Counted from the first letter of the stretch, positions 34,386 to 43,352 are shown. The stretch is 64,000 nucleotides of DNA from Oscillospiraceae bacterium (GCA_017465625.1 JAFTVV010000022.1:62001-126000), one strand, 5' to 3'. The notes: generated by a model not told the origin, from the letters alone. Made by a program: numbers and translations.

Positions 34386-35852
34386 TTGAACGTCAACGAC
34401 AAGTTAAATTTGACTATGCTTTGTGATTTTTACGAGCTGACGATGGGAAACGGATATTTCCAAAAGGGCTACAAGGATCGCATCTGCTATTTTGATGTTT
34501 TCTTCCGTCGTTGTCCCGATGGTGGCGGTTTTGCCATTGCCGCCGGTCTGCAGCAGGTTATTGAGTATATTCAGGAACTGCATTTTGATCCTGCTGATAT
34601 TGAATATCTGCGCGGAAGAAAGCTGTTTAATGAGGAGTTCCTAAGCTATCTTGCAGATTTTAAATTCACGGGTGATATTTGGGCAGTGCCGGAGGGAACT
34701 CCGATTTTTCCCCAGGAGCCCATTATGACCATTCGCGCGCCTGCCATTGAAGCGCAGTTGATTGAAACGTTTATCCTGCTTTCCGTGAATCATCAAAGCC
34801 TGATTGCGACCAAGGCAAACCGTGTGGTTCGTGCTGCTCAGGGCAGAAAGGTTCTGGAATTTGGTTCGCGCCGCGCTCAAGGCGTGGATGCAGCAATCTT
34901 GGGATCCAGAGCTGCATATATCGGTGGCTGTAACGGCACAGCCTGCACAATTTCCGACCAGTTGTTCGGCGTCTATGCAGGCGGCACAATGGCTCACGCG
35001 TGGGTGCAGATGTTTGATACCGAGCTGGAGGCATTTAAGGCCTATTGTGAGCTGTATCCCAACAATGCAACATTGCTGGTAGACACTTATAATACACTTA
35101 AATCCGGTGTTCCCAATGCAATTAAGGCCTTTAATGAGGTTTTAAAGCCTTTGGGCATTACCAAGTGCGGCATTCGTCTTGATTCCGGCGATATGGCATA
35201 TCTGTCCCAAAAAGCGAGAAAAATGCTGGATGATGCAGGTTGGACCGAGTGCGAAATTTCTGTTTCCAATTCCTTGGATGAATATATTATTCAGGATTTG
35301 CTTCATCAGGGTGCGCAGATTGATATGTTTGGTGTTGGTGAACGCCTGATTACCGCAAAGAGCGAGCCGGTTTTTGGCGGCGTGTATAAGCTTGCCGCTG
35401 TGGAGCTGGATGACGGAACAGTACAGCCGAAAATCAAAATTTCCGAGAATGTGGGAAAGATTACCAATCCCCATTTTAAAAAGCTTTACCGTTTTTATGG
35501 CAATGATACAGGCAAGGCAATTGCGGATTACCTTTGTGTTTACGATGAGCAGGTGGACGACAGCGGAGAGATGGAGATTTTCGATCCTGAAGCAACCTGG
35601 AAGCGGAAAATCGTCTATAATTTCACCGCAAAGAACCTGATGGTGCCGATTTTTGAAAAGGGCAAGCTGGTCTATGAATGTCCCGATTTGCATACTATTC
35701 GTGCATATTGTATGGAGCAGATCGATACACTGTGGGATGAGGTCAAGCGTTTTGATAATCCCCATACCTATTACGTAGACCTTTCCCAAAAACTTTGGGA
35801 TATCAAGTACGGCCTGCTGAAACTGGGCGGCAAAAAACCTACTCAAAAATAA
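34386..35852 (+). CDS. pncB: nicotinate phosphoribosyltransferase
   Basis: Salvages nicotinate to nicotinate mononucleotide for NAD synthesis. The 488-residue length fits the longer bacterial type. It shows MLCDFYELTMGNGYF at the start, FGSRRAQG in the phosphate-binding region, IGGCNGTACT, and GIRLDSGDMAYLS in the barrel. I place the start at TTG 34386 because AGAGGTG lies 7 bases before it; the in-frame GTG at 34377 is inside that ribosome site. nadK (46647) and a sirtuin (62877) elsewhere in the window also handle NAD. Confidence 0.93.
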   Translation: MNVNDKLNLTMLCDFYELTMGNGYFQKGYKDRICYFDVFFRRCPDGGGFAIAAGLQQVIEYIQELHFDPADIEYLRGRKLFNEEFLSYLADFKFTGDIWAVPEGTPIFPQEPIMTIRAPAIEAQLIETFILLSVNHQSLIATKANRVVRAAQGRKVLEFGSRRAQGVDAAILGSRAAYIGGCNGTACTISDQLFGVYAGGTMAHAWVQMFDTELEAFKAYCELYPNNATLLVDTYNTLKSGVPNAIKAFNEVLKPLGITKCGIRLDSGDMAYLSQKARKMLDDAGWTECEISVSNSLDEYIIQDLLHQGAQIDMFGVGERLITAKSEPVFGGVYKLAAVELDDGTVQPKIKISENVGKITNPHFKKLYRFYGNDTGKAIADYLCVYDEQVDDSGEMEIFDPEATWKRKIVYNFTAKNLMVPIFEKGKLVYECPDLHTIRAYCMEQIDTLWDEVKRFDNPHTYYVDLSQKLWDIKYGLLKLGGKKPTQK

Positions 35853-35855
35853 TAG

Positions 35856-35897
35856 TTCGCCGGCGACAACCAAAACGGTTATCGCCGGCGAATTTTA
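35856..35897. terminator. bidirectional terminator after pncB
   Basis: A GC-rich stem (35856-35871 with 35877-35892) with T tract; it serves pncB and the convergent transporter gene. Confidence 0.85.
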
Positions 35898-35912
35898 TAT
35901 TACTGCGTACTG

Positions 35913-36839
35913 TTAGAGTTCTTCGCTCACTGCCATCAGGAGAATACCGATAATCACAACGGCAATAAACATATAGGTCTTCCAGGAAAGCTTTTCTTTC
36001 AGGAAAATACGGGAAAGCAGCAGAGAAACAACGCAAACAGAGGAAAGAATGGGGGCGGCAATTGCATCTACGCCACCGAGCGCATAAACGTATGTGAACT
36101 GACCTGCGGTTTCAAAAACAGCAGCAAGGATTTTATCCTTATGCTGAGGAACAGCTCCAAACTTGACCTTTTTGGTTTTCATAAAGATAAACAGACCCAG
36201 TGCAAAAAGGGCAAAGGTCAATTCGTAGCTGGTATTGGCCACATCTTCAATGGTGTCACCGGTGACATCCACCAGAGGAGAATTGGCAACATCTTCAATC
36301 AGGAAGAAAGCATCATCCAGGAATGTACCGAACGCATCAAGCAAGGCATACACAAAAGGCATACAAAATGCGATGATTGCCAGCTTTTTACCATAGCGTT
36401 TTTTTCTCGGAGTATCACCCTTGTTTTCCAGGAAGCTGACGCCTAAAACACCGATCGTAATGATTCCGATTGCTACCCATGTAAGGGGAGCAATGGTTTC
36501 CTGCATGAAAATAACGAACAAAAGCGCACAAATAACACCTGCAGTGTTTTCGATAGGATCAGAAATGGATTCCTCCAAAAAGCGCATTCCGAAGTAGGAA
36601 AAGGCCATGGAGATTATGTAAAACAGAGAAACAGGGAGATACCGAATGATGTTTACGGGATTGTAGTGGATGTCCTGCGTCAGCAAAGTGAAGATTGCAT
36701 GTGCACCCATAACAATACCTACCCACACACAGATTTTCAGGTGGGAGTATTTTTCATTAGGATGCGCACCTTTTTTGTAGAAAAGCTCGGCAGTACCCCA
36801 GAGAATAGCGGTTGCAATTGAAAAAAATAGCCAATTCAT
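35913..36839 (-). CDS. EamA/DMT-superfamily transporter
   Basis: A 308-residue protein with about ten hydrophobic segments arranged in two halves, as in drug/metabolite transporters of the EamA type. The first half begins WLFFSIATAILWGTAELFYKKGA and the second ends ILSSVCVVSLLLSRIFLKEKLSW, the EamA repeat ending. A loop of about 45 residues with acidic patches (LDDAFFLIEDVAN, GDTIEDVAN) separates the halves. Substrate unknown. It follows the PLP enzyme gene by 16 bases and probably ends the operon begun by the AbrB-type gene. Confidence 0.85.
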   Translation of the reverse strand: MNWLFFSIATAILWGTAELFYKKGAHPNEKYSHLKICVWVGIVMGAHAIFTLLTQDIHYNPVNIIRYLPVSLFYIISMAFSYFGMRFLEESISDPIENTAGVICALLFVIFMQETIAPLTWVAIGIITIGVLGVSFLENKGDTPRKKRYGKKLAIIAFCMPFVYALLDAFGTFLDDAFFLIEDVANSPLVDVTGDTIEDVANTSYELTFALFALGLFIFMKTKKVKFGAVPQHKDKILAAVFETAGQFTYVYALGGVDAIAAPILSSVCVVSLLLSRIFLKEKLSWKTYMFIAVVIIGILLMAVSEEL

Positions 36840-36855
36840 TATATTTCCTTCTTTC

Positions 36856-38139
36856 TTATAGATTTATAAGACCTGCATCAATCATTTTTTGCAGACTCAT
36901 AAGAATACCTAATTTTGCGTGGCACCATGTCAAGCCACCCTGGAAATATACAGCGTAGGGTGGGCGAATCGGACCGTCTGCGGAAAGTTCAATGGATGAG
37001 CCTTGCACAAATGCGCCGGCAGCCATAATGACCTTGTCGTTATATCCGGGCATTTCCCAGGGAAGGGGGGTAACAAAAGAATCCACCGGTGCAGCAGCCT
37101 GAATGCCCTTGCAGAAGGCGATCATCCCTTCTTCGCTGCCCAGTTCTACCGCCTGAATAATGTCGTGACGGCTTTCGGTGGCGTTGGGAACACAGCGATA
37201 ACCTAACGGTTCGTATAAATTAGCAGCAAAAATTGCACCCTTTTCTGCACCGGCCACAACGGTTGGGGCAAGGAAGAAGCCCTGATACAAAGAGGGCATC
37301 AAGCCCAGGTTCGCACCTACCTCCTGACCCAGTCCGGGGGCAGAAAGACGGAATGCACAACGGCTGACACAGGCGGTAGTACCGCAAATATAGCCGCCAA
37401 TGGGGGCAAGACCGCCACCGGGATTTTTAATCAGCGAGCCTACAACCATATCAGCACCCACATCAGAGGGCTCAATGGTTTCCACAAATTCGCCATAACA
37501 GTTGTCTACCATTATAAGCACATCCGGCTTAATGGATTTGCAGAAGGCAATCAGCTCACCGATTTGCGTGACGGAGAATGTGGGACGGGTCGCATATCCC
37601 TTAGAACGCTGAATGGTAATCAGCTTTGTTTTTTTGTTAATTGCGGCACGAATGCCCTCATAGTCAAAAGTGCCATCATCCAGCAGATCAACCTGACGGT
37701 AGGAGACACCGTATTCTGCCAAAGAGCAAGGGCTTTGGCGTATGCCAATCACTTCTTGCAGAGTATCGTAGGGCAAGCCCACAGGGGAGAGAAGCTCATC
37801 TCCCGGCAAAAGGTTTGCAGATAATGCAACGGTCAGTGCGTGAGTACCACAGGTAATTTGGGGACGTACAAGGGCGGCCTCAGTATGAAAAACGTCGGCG
37901 TAAACGCGTTCCAAATTATCCCGACCCACGTCATCATAGCCATAACCGGTTGTGGCGGCAAAACAGACAGCGGAAACTTTATTCTTCTGCATAGCGGCAA
38001 GGACTTTTGCCTGATTGTACTCAGCGATTTTGTCAATTGCGGCAAAGCGGTCCTCCAGCTTTTTAATGGCCTGCTCGCCGTATTCGTATACTTTTTCAGA
38101 AATGCCCATTTCGGCATATAAATTCAGTAATTGCTCCAT
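36856..38139 (-). CDS. PLP-dependent methionine gamma-lyase family (aluminium resistance-type) protein
   Basis: A 427-residue fold type I PLP enzyme of the family often labelled aluminium resistance protein or methionine gamma-lyase-like. Visible marks are PQITCGTHALTVAL early on, VLIMVDNCYGEFVE (Asp that binds the PLP ring nitrogen) and GSLIKNPGGGLAPIGGYICG with the probable Schiff-base Lys in SLIKNPGGG. The reaction in vivo is not established; carbon-sulphur lyase activity is plausible. It begins two bases after the AbrB-type gene and is followed by the transporter. Confidence 0.88.
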   Translation of the reverse strand: MEQLLNLYAEMGISEKVYEYGEQAIKKLEDRFAAIDKIAEYNQAKVLAAMQKNKVSAVCFAATTGYGYDDVGRDNLERVYADVFHTEAALVRPQITCGTHALTVALSANLLPGDELLSPVGLPYDTLQEVIGIRQSPCSLAEYGVSYRQVDLLDDGTFDYEGIRAAINKKTKLITIQRSKGYATRPTFSVTQIGELIAFCKSIKPDVLIMVDNCYGEFVETIEPSDVGADMVVGSLIKNPGGGLAPIGGYICGTTACVSRCAFRLSAPGLGQEVGANLGLMPSLYQGFFLAPTVVAGAEKGAIFAANLYEPLGYRCVPNATESRHDIIQAVELGSEEGMIAFCKGIQAAAPVDSFVTPLPWEMPGYNDKVIMAAGAFVQGSSIELSADGPIRPPYAVYFQGGLTWCHAKLGILMSLQKMIDAGLINL

Positions 38140-38141
38140 TA

Positions 38142-38378
38142 TTAATCTCCTGTTTCGAATATTTGGTCAGCCAAATTTTTTAAAAGCTCAGGGCGGGAAA
38201 TGATCAATCCCTTATTTTCCTCCCCAAGAATCAAGAGGGTGTCACCGGGTTCAATATTAAAAAGCTCCCGTGCTTCCTTCGGGATTACGATTTGCCCTCG
38301 ATCGCCAACCTTTGCAGTTCCGAATACACGTCGGGAATTGCCTTTTCCCAATATGTGTTTTCCTCCGGCCAAAATCAT
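38142..38378 (-). CDS. AbrB/SpoVT-type DNA-binding protein
   Basis: Seventy-eight residues. The swapped-hairpin AbrB domain is clear: GTAKVGDRGQIVIPKEARELFNIEPGDTLLIL, starting at about residue 20. The N-terminal extension is short and basic (ILGKGNSRRV); the C-terminal tail is acidic. Proteins of this kind act as dimers that bind AT-rich promoters. Repeats in its own promoter region (38390-38421) suggest self-regulation. It is the first gene of an operon with a PLP enzyme and a transporter. Confidence 0.9.
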   Translation of the reverse strand: MILAGGKHILGKGNSRRVFGTAKVGDRGQIVIPKEARELFNIEPGDTLLILGEENKGLIISRPELLKNLADQIFETGD

Positions 38379-38389
38379 CTTCCTTTCCT

Positions 38390-38421
38390 ACTTTTCATAC
38401 TTTTCATACTGTGAAAGTATA
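38390..38421. promoter_or_regulatory. candidate operator upstream of the AbrB-type gene
   Basis: Two direct copies of TACTTTTCA followed by an inverted TGAAAGTA lie between the -10 and the start codon. The spacing is suited to an autoregulator. Function is inferred from position and symmetry only. Confidence 0.4.
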
Positions 38422-38444
38422 CAAAATCCTGCTGCAGTTGTCAA
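38416..38444 (-). promoter_or_regulatory. promoter of the AbrB-type operon
   Basis: Reading leftward: perfect TTGACA (38439-38444), 17-base spacer, TATACT (38416-38421). The -35 lies in the loop of the terminator of the preceding gene. Confidence 0.7.
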
Positions 38445-38460
38445 TACTACAGCAGGATTA
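38421..38460 (-). terminator. terminator of the zinc peptidase gene
   Basis: Ten-bp stem (38425-38434 with 38450-38459), 15-base loop, then TTTTGT on the minus strand. The loop carries the next promoter's -35. Confidence 0.65.
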
Positions 38461-38471
38461 TTTTGGTAAAA

Positions 38472-39197
38472 TCAGTCGTCCCGACGGGCAAAAAGCAGAA
38501 TCAGACGCAGAAGCTGTGCAAGTGCAACGGCAGTTGCGGCCACATAGGTCATAGCAGCGGCGGTAAGTGTTTTGCGTGCGCCTTTTTGTTCATCGGGGGT
38601 CAGGATTTCTTGTTCTTTGATCGTGTTGAGTGCGCGGCGGCTTGCATTGAATTCCACGGGAAGTGTTACCATTTGGAATACAAAGGAAAGACCGAATGCG
38701 GCAATTCCGATACAAACCAGTGTATACGCAACATCGGAAGATGCCTGACTTGCACCGTAGTTTAACAGTAACCCGATAAGAATCAGGGGCATAGCCAGCT
38801 TAGAGCCGATGTTGGTAATAGGGATAATTGCGGCACGGAGCTTAATGGGCGCATACTCTGTTGCGTACTGCACAGCGTGACCGGCCTCGTGACAGGCTAC
38901 ACCAATGGCGGCCGTGGAAGTGCTGTCGTATACATCCTCGGAAAGACGGATCACATTTGCCTTCGGATCAAAATGATCTGTCAGGTTTCCATTCACTTTT
39001 TCGATTCGTACACCTCTGACACCGTGGGCGCTCAGCACCCTTTGCGCAGCTTCAGCACCGGAGATTCTTCGACGCGAAAGCTGTTGAGAATACTTTTTAA
39101 ATGTGGAACTTACCATTAAACTTGCAATTGAGGCAAATATAATACAGGGAAGCACCAAAACAAGATAAGTCCAGTCAAAGCCATAATAGTAAAACAC
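38472..39197 (-). CDS. zinc metallopeptidase, YugP-like (Zn_peptidase_2)
   Basis: A 241-residue membrane protein. After an N-terminal span (YLVLVLPCIIFASIASLMV) comes the domain with VACHEAGHAVQYA, the HExxH-like zinc motif of this family, and LPVEFNASRRA further on, where Glu is a likely third ligand. Further hydrophobic segments lie between and after these. The peptide target is unknown in all members I know. Start GTG 39197 follows AAGGAGG 7 bases away; the longer in-frame start has no ribosome site. It is divergent from the PAP2 gene. Confidence 0.9.
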   Translation of the reverse strand: MFYYYGFDWTYLVLVLPCIIFASIASLMVSSTFKKYSQQLSRRRISGAEAAQRVLSAHGVRGVRIEKVNGNLTDHFDPKANVIRLSEDVYDSTSTAAIGVACHEAGHAVQYATEYAPIKLRAAIIPITNIGSKLAMPLILIGLLLNYGASQASSDVAYTLVCIGIAAFGLSFVFQMVTLPVEFNASRRALNTIKEQEILTPDEQKGARKTLTAAAMTYVAATAVALAQLLRLILLFARRDD

Positions 39198-39231
39198 TGC
39201 GATTCCTCCTTTTTGATTATTATATCCCATA

Positions 39232-39260
39232 TTTACAAATTTGCAAGAGTGTTATATAAT
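39232..39260 (+). promoter_or_regulatory. promoter of the PAP2-dut unit
   Basis: TTTACA (39232-39237), 17-base spacer, TATAAT (39255-39260). Confidence 0.6.
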
Positions 39261-39285
39261 ATCCCCAAAATAAGGAGGTATTGCA

Positions 39286-40197
39286 TTGGATTTTTTAATA
39301 TTTTTAGAAGGCTTGCGCAATGCATTTTTGGACGGATTAATGCTTGCCGTTACGTTTTTAGGCTCTGTTGAGGTCTTTATGGTGGCGGCAGTGATTATGC
39401 TCTGGTGCGTTAATAAACGTCAGGCGTATTATGTGCTGTCTGTAGGCTTTGTGGGCACTTGGATTTGCCAGTTTTTAAAAATTACCTTCCGCATCAAACG
39501 TCCCTGGGATTTAGATCCGAATTTCAAGGCAGTTGAGGCGGCAAAGTCCGGTGCTAATGACTATAGTTTTCCCAGCGGTCATACCATGAACTCTGTTGGC
39601 ACGTTTGGTGCGATCGCCACATTGACAAAAAAGAAGCTTTTAAAGGCCATGATGATTACACTGTGTGTGATTGTACCATTTTCCCGTATGTATTTAGGTG
39701 TTCATACTCCTTTGGATGTGTTTACCTCGGTGGCAATTGCGCTGCTGTTGATTTTTGTTTTGCGCCCCCTTATTTTAGGATACGACGGAAAATATATTCC
39801 GCTTATTATGTGGGTAATGCTTGCAATGTCTGTTGTATATTTGCTGTTTGTGGAGCTTTATCCATTCCCTGCAGATATTCAGCAGCATAACTTAGACAGC
39901 GCTGTGGAAAATGCTTATACGCTGGTGGGTGCAGTTGCAGGCTTTGTGGTTGTAAACATTGTAGACCGCAAATGGGTCAATTACCCGGTTCGTGCGGTTT
40001 GGTGGGCACAGCTTGTTAAAATCGTTGTTGGCTTAGCCCTTGTAATGGGTGTGAAAGCCGGGCTGAAGATGCCGCTGAATGCGCTTTTTGGAGAGATGCC
40101 CGGACGTGCTGTTCGCTATTTCTGCATTGCAGTGACGGCAGGTATTTTGTGGCCGTTGACCTTTAAATGGTTTTCAAAATTTGAAAAGAGAAAATGA
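39286..40197 (+). CDS. PAP2-family membrane phosphatase
   Basis: A 303-residue polytopic protein with all three PAP2 motifs: KITFRIKRPW, FPSGHT and SRMYLGVHTPLDV, the last with the catalytic His. It probably removes phosphate from a lipid phosphate or isoprenoid pyrophosphate at the membrane; which one is not visible. About seven spans are predicted, including several after the catalytic part. Start TTG 39286 is supported by AAGGAGGTA upstream. Its stop sits 9 bases before the dut start, so the two are cotranscribed. Confidence 0.9.
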   Translation: MDFLIFLEGLRNAFLDGLMLAVTFLGSVEVFMVAAVIMLWCVNKRQAYYVLSVGFVGTWICQFLKITFRIKRPWDLDPNFKAVEAAKSGANDYSFPSGHTMNSVGTFGAIATLTKKKLLKAMMITLCVIVPFSRMYLGVHTPLDVFTSVAIALLLIFVLRPLILGYDGKYIPLIMWVMLAMSVVYLLFVELYPFPADIQQHNLDSAVENAYTLVGAVAGFVVVNIVDRKWVNYPVRAVWWAQLVKIVVGLALVMGVKAGLKMPLNALFGEMPGRAVRYFCIAVTAGILWPLTFKWFSKFEKRK

Positions 40198-40205
40198 GGA
40201 TTTTA

Positions 40206-40643
40206 ATGGAACCGATTAAAGTAAAGAAATTAAAAGAGCAGGCGATCTTGCCCACCTACGGTTCAGCGGAAGCTGCCGGTGCGGATCTGTATGCCTGTTT
40301 AAGTGCACCGGTTGAAATTGCGGCGGGGGAGACTGTGTTTATTCCAACCGGACTGGCGATGGAGTTGCCTAAAAATTGCGCAGGACTGATTTATGCCAGA
40401 AGCGGATTGGCCTGTAAAAGCGATCTGGCACCTGCAAATAAGGTGGGTGTCATTGATTCGGACTATCGGGGTGAATTTATCGTTGCACTGCACAACCACG
40501 GTGCGCAGATGCGAACAGTCTGCCACGGCGACCGTATTGCACAGCTTGTTGTTACACCGGTATTTACGCCCGGCTTTTGCCAAGTAGACGAATTGAATGA
40601 TACGGTCAGAGCCGAAAAAGGTTTTGGCTCAACAGGGAAATGA
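40206..40643 (+). CDS. dut: dUTP diphosphatase
   Basis: Hydrolyses dUTP to dUMP, keeping uracil out of DNA. The 145-residue protein has the five trimeric dUTPase motifs: AAGADLYA, ARSGLA, GVIDSDYRGEF with the catalytic Asp, GDRIAQLVV, and the C-terminal EKGFGSTGK arm. I choose ATG 40206 because GAGGA lies 5 bases before it; ATG 40194 overlaps the PAP2 stop and would add four residues. A strong terminator follows. Confidence 0.95.
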   Translation: MEPIKVKKLKEQAILPTYGSAEAAGADLYACLSAPVEIAAGETVFIPTGLAMELPKNCAGLIYARSGLACKSDLAPANKVGVIDSDYRGEFIVALHNHGAQMRTVCHGDRIAQLVVTPVFTPGFCQVDELNDTVRAEKGFGSTGK

Positions 40644-40647
40644 ATGT

Positions 40648-40687
40648 ACAGCGCAAGGGATTTTGAAACCCCTTGCGCTGTTTTTAT
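40648..40687 (+). terminator. dut terminator
   Basis: Twelve-bp stem (40648-40659 with 40670-40681) followed by TTTTTATA. The following 130 bases up to the next promoter are AT-rich and hold nothing I can identify. Confidence 0.9.
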
Positions 40688-40813
40688 ATATTTATTTTCG
40701 TATATCTCTTTAAAATTGTGATGATAATCAATAATATTTTTGGGATTTTGCACCATAATTCTTCCTTCTACAGGCGATTATATCACAAAAATGCAAAAGA
40801 ATTGCGCAGGTGG

Positions 40814-40842
40814 TTGCAATAATGTAACAAATTGAATATAAT
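40814..40842 (+). promoter_or_regulatory. promoter of the aminotransferase gene
   Basis: TTGCAA (40814-40819), 17-base spacer, TATAAT (40837-40842). Confidence 0.65.
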
Positions 40843-40879
40843 AAGTATATGAAAAAAGTAAAGATATGAGGCGATTTTT

Positions 40880-42154
40880 ATGGCAAACTACTACGCAATG
40901 ACCCGTCAGGAGCTGGAAGAGGAATATCAAAAAGAGTACGCACATTTTAATGCCTGCAAAGAACAAAATCTCAACCTGAATATGGCAAGAGGAAAGCCGT
41001 CCAATGATCAGCTGGATTTGGTAATCAATATGCTCAGAACATTGAATGATGCACAGGCTTGCGTTTCGGATGATATTGATGTGCGCAATTACGGTGAATT
41101 AGAGGGTATGCCATGCGCCAGAGCATACTGGGCAGATATGCTGGACTGTAAGCCTTCCCAGACATTTGTGGGCGGTGTATCCAGCCTGAATTTGATGTTC
41201 GATGTGATTTCCCGTGCCTATACCCACGGTCTTTTGCATAGCCCGAAGCCCTGGTGCAAGGAAGATAAGATCAAGTTTCTTTGCCCCAGTCCCGGATATG
41301 ATCGGCACTTCCGCATTACAGAGTTTTTCGGCATCGAGATGATCACGGTGGCAATGACCGACGAGGGTCCCAATATGGACCAGGTGGAGGAATATGTACA
41401 GGATCCCTGTGTCAAAGGCATTTGGTGCGTTCCCAAGTATTCCAATCCTGACGGGATTGTGTATTCCGAAACAACCATTCAGCGCTTTGCCAATTTAAAA
41501 CCTGCCGCACCGGATTTCGCCATTATGTGGGATAACGCTTATTGTGTCCACGAGTTCAGAGGCGAATATAAGCCTTTCCCGGATATTATTCGGTTGTGTG
41601 AGCAGGCCGGCAACCCGGATATGGTCTATGAATTTGCTTCTACCTCTAAAATTACGTTCCCCGGAAGCGGCATTTGCGTGCTTGCTTGTTCCGAAGAGAA
41701 TATTGCATATTTTTCCAAACTTTTCAGCGTGCAAATGATCTCCAACGATAAGGTCAATCAGCTGCGTCACGTGCTTTATTTGAAGGATAAAGAGCACACT
41801 TTGAAGATTATGCAGAAGCACGCAAAAATCCTCAGACCGAAATTTAAGGTTGTTTCCGAGTCTCTGCACCGGATGATCCAGCCTTGCGGTTTTGGCCGTT
41901 GGAATGAGCCTAAGGGCGGCTATTTCGTGAGCCTGTACACCATGCCCGGAACAGCCAAAAGAGCGCTGGCGCTTTGCAAGGAGGCCGGTGTTACAATGAC
42001 GCCTGCCGGCGCAACGTACCCCTACGGGATTGACCCTGACGACAGTAACATTCGCATTGCACCCAGTCTGCCTCCTGTGGAGGAACTGGAAAAGGCAATG
42101 GATGTATTTTGCACCTGCCTTAAAATAGCGGCCATAGAAAAGCTGTTAAAGTGA
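40880..42154 (+). CDS. class I/II aminotransferase, MocR-like subgroup
   Basis: A 424-residue PLP enzyme. MARGKPSNDQLDL near the start, the NYGELEGMPCARAYW segment, WCVPKYSNPDGIVYS, MWDNAYCVHEF (Asp and Tyr that contact PLP) and FASTSKITFPGSGI (Schiff-base Lys) match the subgroup annotated as MocR-type or subgroup Ic aspartate aminotransferases. There is no DNA-binding domain. Aspartate/glutamate transamination is the most likely activity; a role in finishing Phe and Tyr synthesis is possible but unsupported. It is transcribed alone. Confidence 0.85.
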   Translation: MANYYAMTRQELEEEYQKEYAHFNACKEQNLNLNMARGKPSNDQLDLVINMLRTLNDAQACVSDDIDVRNYGELEGMPCARAYWADMLDCKPSQTFVGGVSSLNLMFDVISRAYTHGLLHSPKPWCKEDKIKFLCPSPGYDRHFRITEFFGIEMITVAMTDEGPNMDQVEEYVQDPCVKGIWCVPKYSNPDGIVYSETTIQRFANLKPAAPDFAIMWDNAYCVHEFRGEYKPFPDIIRLCEQAGNPDMVYEFASTSKITFPGSGICVLACSEENIAYFSKLFSVQMISNDKVNQLRHVLYLKDKEHTLKIMQKHAKILRPKFKVVSESLHRMIQPCGFGRWNEPKGGYFVSLYTMPGTAKRALALCKEAGVTMTPAGATYPYGIDPDDSNIRIAPSLPPVEELEKAMDVFCTCLKIAAIEKLLK

Positions 42155-42172
42155 GCAATAATCTGATAAAAC

Positions 42173-42201
42173 TTGCAAAATCGGACAATATATGATATAA
42201 T
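42173..42201 (+). promoter_or_regulatory. promoter of the gtrA-like gene
   Basis: TTGCAA (42173-42178), 17-base spacer, TATAAT (42196-42201). Confidence 0.65.
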
Positions 42202-42224
42202 GCCCCTAATAGGAGGTGTTCAAT

Positions 42225-42641
42225 TTGTCCGCCAAGATTATTGGCTTTGCAAAAAAGCACTGGAATATGGTCCTATATATCCTGTTTGGCATTTTGACGA
42301 CCTTGGTCAACTGGTTGATTTTTCTGCCATTTAGAGACTGCGAACCGGTTACGCTTTATAACGGAATTGCTTGGATTATTTCCGTTCTCTTTGCGTTTTT
42401 AACAAATAAACCTTTTGTTTTTAAAAGCAACGACTGGTCGGCGAAGGTGGTTCTGCGCGAGGCGTTTAACTTCTATTGCTGCCGCCTGACATCCTTTTTG
42501 CTGGAATCTGCCGCAATGGCATTTTTCGTCGATGTGATGGCCTATAATGCCATTGCTGTTAAGGCGATCGTCTCTGTTGCAGTTATAATAATCAATTATA
42601 TAGGTAGTGTTTTGATTTTTAAACACTCCACTTCGCAATAA
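42225..42641 (+). CDS. GtrA-like membrane protein
   Basis: One hundred and thirty-eight residues with four predicted spans. The GtrA pattern is seen in MVLYILFGILTTLVNWLIF, the conserved AWIISVLFAFLTNKPFVFKS and the final IINYIGSVLIFK. GtrA proteins are thought to help move lipid-linked sugars or to act in cell-surface polysaccharide synthesis. Start TTG 42225 lies 8 bases after AGGAGG; the GTG at 42216 is part of that ribosome site. A terminator follows, so it is separate from the RNA gene downstream. Confidence 0.88.
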   Translation: MSAKIIGFAKKHWNMVLYILFGILTTLVNWLIFLPFRDCEPVTLYNGIAWIISVLFAFLTNKPFVFKSNDWSAKVVLREAFNFYCCRLTSFLLESAAMAFFVDVMAYNAIAVKAIVSVAVIIINYIGSVLIFKHSTSQ

Positions 42642-42671
42642 ATCCTGCCGCAGACGGCAGGATTTATTTTT
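42637..42671 (+). terminator. terminator of the gtrA-like gene
   Basis: Thirteen-bp stem (42638-42650 with 42655-42667) with a T tract to 42671. Confidence 0.9.
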
Positions 42672-42708
42672 ATACTGTATGATGATTGAATAAATATCGA
42701 AATAGTGC

Positions 42709-42735
42709 TTGAATATTCAAATATTCTATGATAAT
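42709..42735 (+). promoter_or_regulatory. possible promoter of the OLE RNA
   Basis: TTGAAT (42709-42714), a short 15-base spacer, GATAAT (42730-42735). If used, transcription would begin near 42742. The spacer is shorter than ideal. Confidence 0.4.
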
Positions 42736-42741
42736 ATTCAT

Positions 42742-43352
42742 TGTGACGGTGCAGTATCCTAGTCAAAATGGTCGATTCCCAGGTAGGGCCTAAAAATCCT
42801 ATGAAGGGCATATCGATGAAGTCCGTGGTGCCTGCTTTTTACGCCCAGTTTAGGGTGGGTGCTGGGGGTTAAGGATTACGGGCGCACTCCAATGGCATGG
42901 AGTATACGACCCGTTTTCCGTGGAGACCTGGTGTTGTGCGACGGTGGTATAGATCCTATAAATAGGACCCACTCGCGTACGAGCCTGGTATGAACCTGCA
43001 GTGTGGTGCGCAGAATCGCGATGCTACATGCAGTGTAGCCTGCCTTGAGTGAACATGTGGGGAAAGAGGAACATGCATAACGGTGTTGTGCGCAAAACAT
43101 TTTATGCTATTGCCCCTGGAAACCATGTTTGCAAAAGAGGCTAAGAATCGAATCGTTTTGCAGTGGAAAACACCTAGGCTGTCGTAACTGGGCAGGCAGG
43201 GGATTACAGTACGGTCTGAGTGGCAATCGGGTACTCATTATTTGGCAACACTTGAGCGTTTGAATTAAACGGAAACGGCCTGCGCGGCAACGGCAGGTTT
43301 CAAGCGGGGAAAACCAACCCGACCTAAGCCGTAAGATTTATCCTGCCTGCTA
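42742..43352 (+). ncRNA. ole: OLE RNA (ornate, large, extremophilic RNA)
   Basis: A stretch of about 610 bases without a gene, rich in local hairpins: 42886-42891/42898-42903, 42954-42958/42963-42967, 42972-42975/42980-42983, 43024-43028/43034-43038. There is also a nine-bp long-range pairing, GCAGGCAGG 43192-43200 with CCTGCCTGC 43342-43350. It lies directly before an OapA-like membrane protein gene and dxs, tlyA, argR and recN. Established knowledge: OLE RNA is about 610 bases, sits in this same operon context in Bacillus halodurans, and forms a membrane ribonucleoprotein with OapA. Length, fold and context agree. Ends are approximate; I could not run a covariance search. Confidence 0.85.

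Noticed and set aside
42876..43100. A 74-codon minus-strand frame inside the OLE region
   Set aside because: No ribosome site, and it lies within the structured RNA.
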